From positions 1-64,000 of the forward strand of contig SCRN01000049.1 in assembly GCA_004322045.1 (NCBI GenBank): 64,000 nucleotides of DNA, written 5' to 3'. The notes under the pieces were generated by a model. That model was not told where the DNA came from, made no database searches, and worked only from the letters and a program-made list of their open reading frames with translations. How positions within the stretch are numbered: position 1 is the stretch's first letter; the number at the start of each line of letters is the position of its first letter. Of the stretch, positions 17,336 through 26,047 are shown piece after piece. The translations under genes were made by a program, and so were the position numbers. Source of the stretch: Paraburkholderia sp. Its GTDB lineage: Bacteria; Pseudomonadota; Gammaproteobacteria; Burkholderiales; Burkholderiaceae.

Positions 17336-18234
17336 CTCACATCTCCAGCCGCGGCCGCGTCCTTGCTCGCGTCGCCCTGATCGTCTTCAGCCGCAGCCAC
17401 GCTATCGGCGCACACGTCGTCGACGTAGATATCGTTGAGCGTCGGGAAAAGCTCCCATACTAGCCGGTGCATGACATGCCAGGCGGAGTTCGCGATGGAC
17501 AGCCGTCGATCATGCCGATGAACCGGCACCTGCGCCGTCGCCGCCGCAGCGTACGCAGCTGCGGAGGGCACCACCGTCTCCAACACGCGCACCTTTTTGT
17601 GGCCGGCGAATTTTTGGCGGATCACCGTCGTCAATGCGCGGGCGTTGTTGTTTCGCTCTTGCGCGTTGATCAAGGCAAACATGTCGCCCGATTGGAACGA
17701 CTCCCCGAAATCTGCCAACCGGTTAAGGTCATCCAGCATGGCCAGCGTTCCGCTCGAGAACTCCCCAGCCGACAACGTATCGGGCTTGATGGGCGAGATC
17801 ATGTAGTCCGCGGCCATCGCGGCAGTCTTCTGCAATTCGCCCACAGCGCCCTGCGTGTCGATGATGACCACGTTGTAGGGCTGTACAACTGGACTAGCCA
17901 TGGCACGGCGCAAAATCATCAGCCGATCTTCCCTGTCCTTCAGCCACGTTTGCAGCGATCCGTCTGGTGTGTCCGAATAGATCAAGTCGAGGTTCGGCAG
18001 CACCGTTCGGCTAATGCAGTCCTCGAGCACGTTTCCCCCGCGCATAACGACAGCGCGAAGACCGCTTGGCGCCTGCGAGAGAAGCGGATAGAACTTCGAA
18101 AGACTCGGTTGGATGTCCGCGTCGAGCGCCAGCACACGCATCCCGTAGTCGGCAAGGATGCCGGCGAGATTGGCTGCAAGGGTGGTCTTTCCAACCCCAC
18201 CCTTGGTCGATACGAAAGAAAAGACTGTTGGCAT
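17332..18234 (-). CDS. parA: ParA-family partition ATPase of the integrative element
   Basis: 300 aa. The deviant Walker A motif STKGGVGKTT (residues 9-18) and the following ALDADIQPSLSKFYPLL identify a ParA/MinD-type ATPase. VVIIDTQGAVGELQKTAAMAADYMISPIKPD provides Walker B and switch regions. I prefer the ATG at 18234 (GGAG six bases before) to that at 18246, four codons upstream. It heads the partition/replication operon. A 19-codon leader frame with a strong ribosome binding site lies upstream. Confidence 0.88.
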   Translation of the reverse strand: MPTVFSFVSTKGGVGKTTLAANLAGILADYGMRVLALDADIQPSLSKFYPLLSQAPSGLRAVVMRGGNVLEDCISRTVLPNLDLIYSDTPDGSLQTWLKDREDRLMILRRAMASPVVQPYNVVIIDTQGAVGELQKTAAMAADYMISPIKPDTLSAGEFSSGTLAMLDDLNRLADFGESFQSGDMFALINAQERNNNARALTTVIRQKFAGHKKVRVLETVVPSAAAYAAAATAQVPVHRHDRRLSIANSAWHVMHRLVWELFPTLNDIYVDDVCADSVAAAEDDQGDASKDAAAAGDVR

Positions 18235-18308
18235 GCGCGTCTCCATTGCCGGTCGCTCCCGGTGCGCAACTCACCAGGAGAAAAACCTGCACGCTGTCCG
18301 CAAAGCGA

Positions 18309-18368
18309 CTAACCGCTCACAGACGGCATGCCGAAGAGATCACGCTTTCGTATAATGGGTTTAGCCAT
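18309..18368 (-). CDS. Possible 19-residue leader peptide upstream of parA
   Basis: On the minus strand AGGAGG lies seven bases before an ATG at 18368 that opens a 19-codon frame (MAKPIIRKRDLFG...) ending with TAG at 18309-18311. The ribosome binding site is the best in this region, yet the frame is tiny. It lies 75 bases before the parA start. It could be a regulatory leader or the decapitated start of a lost gene. Confidence 0.3.
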   Translation of the reverse strand: MAKPIIRKRDLFGMPSVSG

Positions 18369-18476
18369 GTGAGTGCCTCCTAAGGGTCGACTTCATGGTC
18401 AGGCTGGTATCGGTGTTCGCAGCACCGATATCGGCCACTCTTCCCAGCTACCGCTCTTGCACTCCAGAGGGGCCAA

Positions 18477-18671
18477 TCAAGTTTCGACCGTTTTTTCGTT
18501 ATGGCTGTGCGGTTGCACGCCCGGCCGTTCTTTAACGTCAGCCAACATGAGCGATCGCAATTCGGCGACTAACTGCCCGTTCTTGGAACGGATGCATTTT
18601 TTCGCCCGCTCGCAAAGCCAGTCGTCGATCTCACGGGGAAGCCGGTATTGGGATCGCACCGTTGGTTTCAT
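18477..18671 (-). CDS. Arc-family ribbon-helix-helix DNA-binding protein
   Basis: 64 aa. The opening RSQYRLPREIDDWLCERAKKCIRSKNGQLVAELRSLM is the Arc/Mnt pattern: a beta strand (SQYRL) that inserts in the major groove, then two helices. GGAGG precedes the ATG. It faces a second Arc-like gene across a short promoter region full of palindromes, and it lies directly upstream of the parA operon in the same direction. It is therefore a good candidate for autorepressor of the partition/replication module. Confidence 0.8.
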   Translation of the reverse strand: MKPTVRSQYRLPREIDDWLCERAKKCIRSKNGQLVAELRSLMLADVKERPGVQPHSHNEKTVET

Positions 18672-18684
18672 TCACCCTCCATTT

Positions 18685-18736
18685 GTCACTATCTAGTGAC
18701 ATGTTAGTCACTATACGGCAGTGACGGGACAGTGTC
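18685..18736. promoter_or_regulatory. Operator cluster between the two Arc-like genes
   Basis: GTCACTATCTAGTGAC (18685-18700) is a perfect inverted repeat with 7-bp arms and a 2-bp spacer. A second pair of the same half-sites, GTCACT (18707-18712) and AGTGAC (18720-18725), follows with a 7-bp spacer. GACAGTGTC (18728-18736) forms a third, weaker dyad. Repeated short palindromic half-sites of this kind are what tandem RHH dimers bind. Confidence 0.7.
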
Positions 18737-18748
18737 AAATACCGATCC

Positions 18749-19021
18749 ATGGAAGATCTTTACCGCTCACAGTTCCGTCTGCCGCAGGCCCTCTACCTGA
18801 AACTCAAACAGGCGGCCGAACTTCAGCATCGCTCTCTGAACACCGAACTGGTGATGCGGCTCGAATCGACCTTCTCAGACGCTCCCGCAGAAACGCAGCA
18901 GCCGCTGCAAGATATCCGCAGTGTCCTATCGAGCACCAAGCTCGGCGACGTGCTGACGCAGAAGGAGATCGATGCAATCGCCGAGCGCATGGTTAAGCTG
19001 ACGCAGCCCCGCAAGCGTTGA
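18749..19021 (+). CDS. Arc-family ribbon-helix-helix DNA-binding protein (divergent partner)
   Basis: 90 aa. RSQFRLPQALYLKLKQAAELQHRSLNTELVMRLESTF matches Arc closely, including the strand SQFRL and the second helix ending in NTELVMRLE. A C-terminal tail of about 45 residues (VLTQKEIDAIAERMVKLTQ) is an addition to the minimal Arc fold. No clear ribosome binding site is visible before the ATG. It is divergent from the other Arc-like gene and shares the operator cluster, suggesting a two-repressor switch at the edge of the ICE module. Confidence 0.8.
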   Translation: MEDLYRSQFRLPQALYLKLKQAAELQHRSLNTELVMRLESTFSDAPAETQQPLQDIRSVLSSTKLGDVLTQKEIDAIAERMVKLTQPRKR

Positions 19022-19507
19022 AATGCTTAGGCGTTGCGAGCTGCGATCACTACGACTCGTGACTTGCAACAGTAGGCACCGCCGCTTTCCGCGGTCGATC
19101 GAATAAAAGCTCGCGAGCAACACCATCGCTACGCTCGCTCGGTGCCGTGAGAACTGGCTGCCATCGGTAGAGCCGATGTCGCCTAGCAGATCGGTGAGAG
19201 CTGACGCCCCACTAGAACACTCCGGGTCATTGAGACCTGCGGTCGCCAAAACGCCAAGGAGGCGTTGGACGGAGCCGAACCGCATTAAGTGTCTGGCACT
19301 GCCGGAACACTCGCTGTGCTCCGACTGCTGCCATGCCTGCATAGCATAGACGGATCCCCTTGGAATTCAAGTGCGACCCGCCGCCGAGCAATGTCACTGC
19401 AATGGTGTCAACGCGGACTTACTGACGATCGCCGCGGCGCTCAGCGGCCACGAAGCAAACGCGCTAGCGTGGGACGCCCACCGCGACCTTCCGCAGTCAA
19501 CATGCCA
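19022..19507. other. Stretch without a supportable gene
   Basis: About 490 bases between the Arc-like gene and the mlrC-type gene. A minus-strand frame of 138 codons (18926-19342) is open but overlaps the 3' end of the Arc gene and has no recognisable motif. I see no repeat, terminator or RNA gene. It may mark the boundary between the ICE module and cargo or chromosome. Confidence 0.4.
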
Positions 19508-21025
19508 TCAACCACCTCCTCTCGAGTCTGTTGATTCGCTTCGCATGGCTCGTGTGAACGCCATGCCACCAGGTCTCACGCGCATTCCTTCTGCAAGCGA
19601 CGTCCACGGTAGGTCGCCCGGATCGGCTTTTACCGCCCCAGGTGACTTTGCCACGAGGACCGCTTCGGCAATGGGCTCGAAATCAGCCCGAAAATGAACA
19701 GAGCTCTTGTTGACCAAAATCTTCATCGCTTCGGGGTCTATGCCGACGATCCGGTACAGGTTGCGATCGATCATTTGCGCGGCCGTGGAGCTGACGACGA
19801 TTCGAATATCATCGATCCGCAGACATGCGACAGGCCCGAGTTCAATCGTTACGCCGTTCAACATCGGACCGTCGAGCACGCATCGCCCCTCCGATAGCGC
19901 CTCGACGAGGAAAACGCCTTCGAAAGGATCGCCTGACGCTGCCCCTAACATGCAGTTAATCGTTCGCCCAATCCCGGCGTCGTGGGCCAAGCGGGCCGCA
20001 TGCGGATCGTGGATAAGTCCGATCGCCACACCGGTGGCTCGGTTGCTCACGAGCGCTCGCAGCATTCCCGTTGTGTTGGACTCGCCGCCCGCCCCAGGGT
20101 TGTCTTGCGTATCGGCTATGACAACCGGCCTCTTTGCAAACGCAGCGATGCGCATGGCTTCCTTGACCGCCTCGTCAGCCTGCAGAAACGCCACAGACCA
20201 CTCGTGCTCACGGGAGATTGCGAGCTCGTAGAGATCGGCGACGGAGCGTTCGACGACGTCTTTGTCTTCCCCATAGCCCCACACCATTGGACCGCAACCG
20301 GGGAAATCTGCCGCTGGGAAACCAGGTGCGAAAGAAAGCGATACTTTCCTCTCGGCTTCTACCGCCTTCACGCGCTCGAATACCGAACGTGCCGGCTCAA
20401 ACAGCGTACACATTGCGTTGATTGGGATCAAAAAGGGTAGTCGGCGTGCCTCGCAATACGGGCGGCGATTTGTGTCCATGAGGTCGCAAAGGACTCGCGC
20501 GGCACGATAGCCCGTTTCGGCCATGTCGACATGCGGATATGTCCGGTAGGCAAGCAATTCGTCCGCGCACCTCAACATGTTTTCCGTCACGTTGGCATGG
20601 AGGTCTAGCGATGCGACGACCGGCACGCTGTCGCCCACTTGATTCCGAATGCGCTGAAGCAGTTCTCCTTCGCCGTCTTCGCAATGTTCCGAAACCATAG
20701 CGCCGTGCAGGTCAAGGTAGATCCCGTCAGGGCGTTCGGAACGGGCCGCGTCTACGATTTCCGACGCGATCCGCTCGTACGCGTCTTTGGTCACGCAGGC
20801 AGAAGGAATCGCCTCCGCCCAAATCACGGGAACCACGTTGTGACCACGTTCCTTCACCGCGCAGATTGCGCCGCCAGCCGGGATGTTCATTTCGCAAAGC
20901 TCGAACAGCTGCGCGCCCCTCTTCATCGGCACACCACCGTCGCCACGGGCAAACCGCTCATACGTCGCGCGCGAAAGTGCGAACGTGTTCGTCTCATGCC
21001 GGAAGCCCGCGACCATGACCCTCAT
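19508..21025 (-). CDS. MlrC-type M81 family metallopeptidase
   Basis: 505 aa from the ATG at 21025; the in-frame extension upstream lies inside the MFS gene. The N-terminus VMVAGFRHETNTFA, the motif IYLDLHGAMVSEHCEDGEGELL and SLDLHANVTENML are hallmarks of the MlrC/DUF1485 family, whose His/Asp/Glu residues bind zinc. MlrC of Sphingomonas hydrolyses linearised microcystin fragments; relatives act on short peptides or amides of unknown identity. Its ATG overlaps the MFS stop (ATGA), so import and hydrolysis are probably linked. Confidence 0.85.
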   Translation of the reverse strand: MRVMVAGFRHETNTFALSRATYERFARGDGGVPMKRGAQLFELCEMNIPAGGAICAVKERGHNVVPVIWAEAIPSACVTKDAYERIASEIVDAARSERPDGIYLDLHGAMVSEHCEDGEGELLQRIRNQVGDSVPVVASLDLHANVTENMLRCADELLAYRTYPHVDMAETGYRAARVLCDLMDTNRRPYCEARRLPFLIPINAMCTLFEPARSVFERVKAVEAERKVSLSFAPGFPAADFPGCGPMVWGYGEDKDVVERSVADLYELAISREHEWSVAFLQADEAVKEAMRIAAFAKRPVVIADTQDNPGAGGESNTTGMLRALVSNRATGVAIGLIHDPHAARLAHDAGIGRTINCMLGAASGDPFEGVFLVEALSEGRCVLDGPMLNGVTIELGPVACLRIDDIRIVVSSTAAQMIDRNLYRIVGIDPEAMKILVNKSSVHFRADFEPIAEAVLVAKSPGAVKADPGDLPWTSLAEGMRVRPGGMAFTRAMRSESTDSRGGG

Positions 21026-22326
21026 GACGCGCTCGCCGCTTGCGTTGTGGGGCGACGCTCGATCGCGACTATGGCAGTGCCTGCGATGAGAATGGCGACC
21101 ATGACAAGCAAACCACCTCGCATATTGCCGGTGGCCGTGCTCACCCAGCCAATGATCGTCGGGCTTAGAAAACCGCCGAGGAGACCTATGCTGTTGACTA
21201 GCGCGATGCCTCCGGCCGCGACATCTCCGCGGAGATACTCGGATGCCATCGCCCAAAAGACCGTGTAGGCCGCATAGACCAGGCTCGTCGCGACAGTGAT
21301 GGCGATCAGCGATACAGCAAAGCGGCCTTGCGCGAAAGCCACGCATGCGAACGATAGCGCGCCCAAAAACAGGGCGATTGCACTGTGCCAACGGCGCTCG
21401 CGGCGACGATCAGAGCGCTGCCCAAGCCAGTACATCGACACGATCGCCGCCCCGTACGGAATGGCGGATAACAGGCCAATCGCAAGGAGACTCGTTTGTC
21501 CTGCAGCTTTCAAAATGCTTGGCAGCCAGAAGCCGACAGCATAGAGGCCGCAGATCATGCAGAAGTATCCAGCAGCCATACCGTAGATCTTCGGATCGCC
21601 AAGCACGTCGCGGAACGAGTCGTGGGATCTGCTGCCCGCCCTCTTAATGTCGGTCGCGAGAACGGCTCGGTGTTCATCGGTTAGCCAATGCGCATCGCTC
21701 GGTTGATCTGGGAGAATGGCCCAAGTGACCGCGCCAAGCAAAATGGTCGGCACGCCTTCCACCAGGAAAAGCCATTGCCAGCCCTGTAAGCCGGCGACGC
21801 CTGCAAGCGATGTCATTGCCCAGCCGGACAGCGGGCCGCCGATAAGCCCCGCGATCGGTGAAGCGCACAGCACTATTGCCATTGTTCGGGCACGCAACGC
21901 CGGCGGATACCAGCAGGCGAGGTAATAAATCAAGCCCGGCGCAAACCCCGCCTCGAAGACTCCAAGCAGTAACCGAAGCGCATAAAAGCTGTATCTGTCG
22001 TGGACGAAGATCATCGCCGCCGACGTCAGCCCCCAGAGCACCATGATTCGGCTGAATGTCTTGCGCGCGCCAATACGTGGCAAGAGCAAGTTCGACGGGA
22101 CTTCGAACGCGACGTACCCGAGAAAGAAGATACCTGCACCAAGCCCGTAGACGGCATCCGATATGCCCAGGCTCGACTGCATCTGAAGCTTCGCAAATCC
22201 GATGTTGATGCGATCCAGGTATGCGAAACCGTATGCGATGGTCAGCAACGCCAGGACTCGCATGTCGATTCTGCGGTATAGCGTCCGTCTCATTCGCTCC
22301 GGTTCGTTTTGATCGGCATCCGGCAT
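21022..22326 (-). CDS. MFS transporter, anion:cation symporter (ACS) type
   Basis: 434 aa from the ATG at 22326, which has AAAGGAGGA seven bases upstream; the longer frame is rejected. About twelve hydrophobic segments are present. FAYLDRINIGFAKLQM near residue 35 and the loop RIGARKTF are typical of ACS-family carriers of organic anions (tartrate, phthalate, glucarate, peptides). It is co-transcribed with the M81 metallopeptidase and divergent from a LysR regulator, a layout seen for substrate-induced uptake and degradation pairs. The substrate is unknown. Confidence 0.88.
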   Translation of the reverse strand: MPDADQNEPERMRRTLYRRIDMRVLALLTIAYGFAYLDRINIGFAKLQMQSSLGISDAVYGLGAGIFFLGYVAFEVPSNLLLPRIGARKTFSRIMVLWGLTSAAMIFVHDRYSFYALRLLLGVFEAGFAPGLIYYLACWYPPALRARTMAIVLCASPIAGLIGGPLSGWAMTSLAGVAGLQGWQWLFLVEGVPTILLGAVTWAILPDQPSDAHWLTDEHRAVLATDIKRAGSRSHDSFRDVLGDPKIYGMAAGYFCMICGLYAVGFWLPSILKAAGQTSLLAIGLLSAIPYGAAIVSMYWLGQRSDRRRERRWHSAIALFLGALSFACVAFAQGRFAVSLIAITVATSLVYAAYTVFWAMASEYLRGDVAAGGIALVNSIGLLGGFLSPTIIGWVSTATGNMRGGLLVMVAILIAGTAIVAIERRPTTQAASAS

Positions 22327-22413
22327 GATCGCGTCCTCCTTTCCAATCAACGTTGCTAGGGTGTGGCGCAAACCGCATGGGCACATTATTGTCTGCACAT
22401 TTGCGCGCCTGGT

Positions 22414-22425
22414 ACTAAATTTAGT
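22414..22425. promoter_or_regulatory. Palindrome between MFS and LysR genes, candidate LysR operator
   Basis: ACTAAATTTAGT is a perfect 12-bp palindrome in the 155-base divergent promoter region. The arrangement T-N11-A around it (TACTAAATTTAGTCC) fits a LysR-type binding site. It lies 57 bases upstream of the lysR start. Binding is inferred from position and symmetry. Confidence 0.55.
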
Positions 22426-22481
22426 CCGGACGCGTTGACCAAACGGGCAACACCTCCTCACGAACTGACGAGCGGCTTTCT

Positions 22482-23426
22482 ATGAGGAACATCAACTGGA
22501 AGCGGATGCGGTATTTTCTGGAGGTGCTAAAGCACGAGTCCCTGCGCAAAGCCGCCGCCGAGCTGAATACGTCCCCGTCTGTCGTTTCGCGGCAGGTTCG
22601 CTTGCTCGAGGAGGATCTCGGCGCAGCGCTCTTCGAGCGCACTGCCAAAGGCATAGCACCCACGGAAGCGGCGCGACATCTCTTCTCATATGCGCAGGCT
22701 TGCGAGCTGCAGCGAGAGCATCTTCGCGACCGCCTTCATGGTGCGATTCAAGGAAGCGTGCGCGTTTCCGTGACCGAGGGCTTCATCGAGACACTGATGG
22801 ACGAGGTCATGATCGATTTTCTCGCGAAGTTTCCTGACGTTGATATCAGCCTGCACGTGTGTCCCGCGAACGAGGTCGTGACGCAGGTTCTCGAGGAAAT
22901 CGCGCATATTGGTTTAACGTACAACCCGCCGGTCATGCCGGATATTCGCTTTTGCGCGAGTATGCGTCAGCCTGTGATGCTCGCTGTCCGACCTGGTCAT
23001 CCGCTGGCGGATATGAAGCGGCCGATCGAGATGCGTGAGGCGGTTTCCTATCCGTTTTCGATCATGCCCGACGCGTTCGGGCTTGGGCAGTTGGTGCGGC
23101 TCGCGGCCCACGCGGAAAACGTTAGGCTGGAGCCGACGTTCGTTGCTAACTCGCTGTTCGCTCTCACTCGTTTTGCGCGAGCAGGATCCGGCATCGCGTT
23201 CCTAACCGAGTTTGCGATGATTCACGAGCTACGGGCTGGCGAACTCGTCGCGGTGCCGATCGCTCAGCCGTTACTGCAGAATGCGTATGCGCGCGCGCTG
23301 GTGAAAGCCGATAGGCCAATGACGAGGGCGACGAGTGCATGCCTGTCGCATGTTGTGTCGGGAATGTCGGTGTTCAGCGAAGGCCCCGCAGATTTCGACG
23401 CCGCACGTCTGATCCATCGAGCGTAG
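22482..23426 (+). CDS. LysR-family transcriptional regulator
   Basis: 314 aa. The N-terminal winged helix-turn-helix (RMRYFLEVLKHESLRKAAAELNTSPSVVSRQVRLLEEDLGAALFERT) is typical and is followed by a LysR substrate-binding region (about residues 90-295). It is divergent from the MFS/mlrC pair and most likely controls it in response to the transported compound or a derivative. It also probably represses itself via the 22414-22425 palindrome. Confidence 0.9.
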   Translation: MRNINWKRMRYFLEVLKHESLRKAAAELNTSPSVVSRQVRLLEEDLGAALFERTAKGIAPTEAARHLFSYAQACELQREHLRDRLHGAIQGSVRVSVTEGFIETLMDEVMIDFLAKFPDVDISLHVCPANEVVTQVLEEIAHIGLTYNPPVMPDIRFCASMRQPVMLAVRPGHPLADMKRPIEMREAVSYPFSIMPDAFGLGQLVRLAAHAENVRLEPTFVANSLFALTRFARAGSGIAFLTEFAMIHELRAGELVAVPIAQPLLQNAYARALVKADRPMTRATSACLSHVVSGMSVFSEGPADFDAARLIHRA

Positions 23427-23553
23427 CGAGTGGCAAGCGTGTTTCAAAGTTCGATTAAATTTAGCCTAAATCAACGATGCGAGGTAGTGCATACGCAATC
23501 ACGGCCCCAAACGCCTCCGCTCTCCTTCAGCTTTCACAATGCGCTATCGAAGC

Positions 23554-24712
23554 TAGTGTGCCGTCCCAGAAATAACTTTACGTAAATTTGCCTTGCTTTA
23601 TGATCGAGTCATGGCGGACGGGAGGCGATCATGGGGCGCAAGGGAATCGAGATTGTGATGTCGGAACTGGAGCGAGAACAATTGTTGTCGATGAGCCGCT
23701 CGCGTTCGCTGCCTCATTCTCTGGTCCGTCGGGCAAAAATTGTCTTGATGGCCGCCGACGGTCATACGAACCAGGAAATTGCAATGCAGTGTGAAGTGAC
23801 GTCACCGGCGATCACGCACTGGAAGAAGCGTTTTGTCGCGCATGGACTTGCCGGTCTGCATGATGAAGCCCGTCCAGGCCGGCCGCGCGCATATGACGAC
23901 GAAGCAGTTGCCGAGTTGCTGGCGAAGGTTCTGCATGAGAAGCCGGCTGGCGCAACTCACTGGAGTGTGCGCTCCGCTGCTACGCAAACGGGTATTTCGA
24001 AGAGTTCGGTGGCCCGGTATCTGTCGTTGTTTGGTGTGCAGCCTCATCGCTCGAAGAGCTTCAAGCTTTCTACTGATCCGTACTTTGTCGAGAAGGTGCG
24101 CGATATTGTCGGCCTGTACCTGAGTCCGCCGACCAATGCCCTCGTGCTGTGTGTCGACGAGAAGAGCCAATGTTAGGCGCTGGAGCATACGCAGCCGATG
24201 TTGCCGATGGGGTTGGGCTATCTCGAAGGAGTGACGCATGATTACGTTCGGCATGGCACCACGACCTTGTTCGCAGCGCTCAATGCGGCAACGGGCGAAG
24301 TCACCGCGCAATGCAAGCCGCGCCACCGGCATCAGGAATTCCTCGCGTTTCTCAAGCATATTGACCAAGCGGTGCCGGCTGATCTCGATGTGTATCTGAT
24401 CGCCGACAACTATGCGACACACAAGCATCCAAAGATAAAGGCGTGGCTGGCGAAGCATACGCGCTACCACATGCACTTCACACCGACCTACTCGAGTTGG
24501 CTCAATCAGGTTGAACGCTGGTTTGGCCTGATTACGCAGCAGACGATACGCCGAGGATCGTTCAGAAACGTGCGCCAACTCATTGCCGATATCGAGCGCT
24601 ATATCGATCAGCACAACCAGCACAAGCGGCCGTTCGTATGGACCGCGACAGCCGATTCCATTCTTCAGAAAGTGGCCCGGTTATGCAAAGTTATTTCTGG
24701 GACATGACACTA
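23554..24712 (+). mobile_element. IS630-family insertion sequence
   Basis: Element of about 1.16 kb bounded by inverted repeats sharing GTCCCAGAAATAACTTT (near 23563 and, inverted, near 24700). TA dinucleotides at 23554-23555 and 24711-24712 flank it as expected for IS630 target duplication. The insertion point is the TA inside the CTAG that flanks the neighbouring IS5 element, so this IS arrived after the IS5. Its transposase is interrupted. Confidence 0.85.
23631..24707 (+). pseudogene. IS630 transposase with an amber stop
   Basis: One reading frame runs through 23631-24707 except for TAG at 24174-24176. The N-terminal HTH (GHTNQEIAMQCEVTSPAITHWKKRF) and first DDE aspartate (LCVDEKSQC) lie before the stop. 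DVYLIADNYATHKHPKIKAW with the second Asp, and LNQVERWFGLITQQ with the Glu, lie after it. The codon is Gln (CAG) in the expected context CQALEHTQP, so one C to T change inactivated it. Read-through by a suppressor would restore the protein. Confidence 0.85.
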
Positions 24713-24713
24713 G

Positions 24714-26047
24714 CAGGCTGTTGAAATATCTCCCGCAGACATCATCCGAGCGGGAGGGGTAAACGTTGAATCAAGGAATCGAACAACACTGAGAGCGAAG
24801 CGATGTGCGGAGCGGATGGCTACACCGAGACGATGTTCACGATGACGAAGCTCGATGACTTCGTGCCGGCCAATCATCCGCTGCAGCCGATTCGCCTCCG
24901 GCTGAACGACGCTCTCAAGCGCATGGATGGTGTGTTCGCGCGCATGTACGAGAGCGACGCGAAAGGCGGCAGGCCGAGCATCGCACCCGAGAATCTGATT
25001 CGCGCGTTGTTGCTGCAAGTGCTGTATTCGATTCGCAGCGAGCGCATGCTGATGGAGCAAATCTCCTACAACATGCTGTTTCGTTGGTTTGTCGGCCTGG
25101 CGATGGACGATTCGGTGTGGGACCACTCGACGTTCAGCAAGAACCGCGACCGACTGCTCGCGCACGACGTCATCGTGGGTTTGTTCACCGAGACGGTGGA
25201 GAGGGCGCAGGCACGCGGTCATCTCTCGGGCGAGCACTTCAGCGTCGACGGCACGTTGATTCAAGCTTGGGCCGGCCATAAAAGCTTCGTGCGCAAGAGC
25301 AAGTCCGACGACGATACGCCGCCCCAGGGCCGCGGTCGCCAGCGCGAGGATTGGCACGGCGAGAAGCGCAGCAACGAGACGCACGAATCGAGCAGCGACA
25401 GTCAGGCGAAGCTGTTCCGCAAGATTCGCAACACCGATGCGCTGCTTTGCTATTTGGGGCAAGTGCTCACGGACAACCGGCACGGCCTGGTGGTCAACGC
25501 GCAAGTGACGCAGGCCAACGGCACGGCCGAACGCGATGCGGCCGCTGACATGCTCTCCGATGCGGCGTGCCTTGCCCAGAAGCCGATTACGGTGGGTGCC
25601 GACAAGAACTACGACACGGCCGGATTCGTGGCGACGTGTCGCGCCAATCGCGTCACGCCGCATGTCGCCCAAAACGACGCGCGCGCAGGCGGCTCGGCCA
25701 TCGACGGGCGCACGACACGTTGGGCGGGCTACACCATCAGCCAGCGCAAGCGCAAATGTATCGAGCAAGTGTTCGGCTGGGGCAAGACGATTGGCCGGAT
25801 TCGGCAGGTCATGTGTCGCGGGCGCGAGCGAGTCGAGCAGTTGTTTCTACTGACGCAGGCGGCCTACAACCTCACGCGCATGCGAACGCTCGCGGCGAAA
25901 GCGGCATAGAGGCGAACGTCAGCGAGAAAATGACATCGAATCGGCCCGAATTAAGGAAATCCAGCATCAAATCGACACCCCCAAATCGGCACAGCAGTTC
26001 TTTGGAAAGCTACCGCCGCGCCGCAGGGGGGATACTTCAACAGGCTG
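24714..26047 (+). mobile_element. IS5-family insertion sequence
   Basis: Terminal inverted repeats share CTGTTGAA and TATC blocks: CAGGCTGTTGAA at 24714 on the left and its counterpart TTCAACAGGCTG ending at 26047. The flanks are CTAG (24710-24713) and TTAG (26048-26051), both fitting the YTAR target preference of IS5 but not identical. The mismatch suggests that the two ends no longer come from one simple insertion. Confidence 0.82.
24803..25909 (+). CDS. IS5-family transposase
   Basis: 368 aa, apparently intact. The N-terminal DUF772-type region (GRPSIAPENLIRALLLQVLYSIRSERMLMEQISYNMLFRWFVGL) precedes a DDE domain: FSVDGTLIQAWAG (first Asp), TVGADKNYDTAGF (second Asp) and KCIEQVFGWGKTIGRIRQV (Glu). 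The start MCGADGYTETMFT is the first ATG; an internal ATG ten codons on is possible. It could still be active. Confidence 0.9.
   Translation: MCGADGYTETMFTMTKLDDFVPANHPLQPIRLRLNDALKRMDGVFARMYESDAKGGRPSIAPENLIRALLLQVLYSIRSERMLMEQISYNMLFRWFVGLAMDDSVWDHSTFSKNRDRLLAHDVIVGLFTETVERAQARGHLSGEHFSVDGTLIQAWAGHKSFVRKSKSDDDTPPQGRGRQREDWHGEKRSNETHESSSDSQAKLFRKIRNTDALLCYLGQVLTDNRHGLVVNAQVTQANGTAERDAAADMLSDAACLAQKPITVGADKNYDTAGFVATCRANRVTPHVAQNDARAGGSAIDGRTTRWAGYTISQRKRKCIEQVFGWGKTIGRIRQVMCRGRERVEQLFLLTQAAYNLTRMRTLAAKAA

Noticed and set aside
18351-18356. Perfect TATAAT on the plus strand
   Set aside because: There is no TTGACA-like -35 at the right distance and no plus-strand gene follows; it lies inside the minus-strand leader frame.
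18926-19342. 138-codon minus-strand frame considered as transposase debris
   Set aside because: No transposase motif, no inverted repeats, and it overlaps the Arc-like gene.
23455-23475. Second AAATTTAG-type motif just after lysR, considered as another LysR site
   Set aside because: It resembles the 22414 palindrome only in part and lies downstream of the gene, with no promoter to control.
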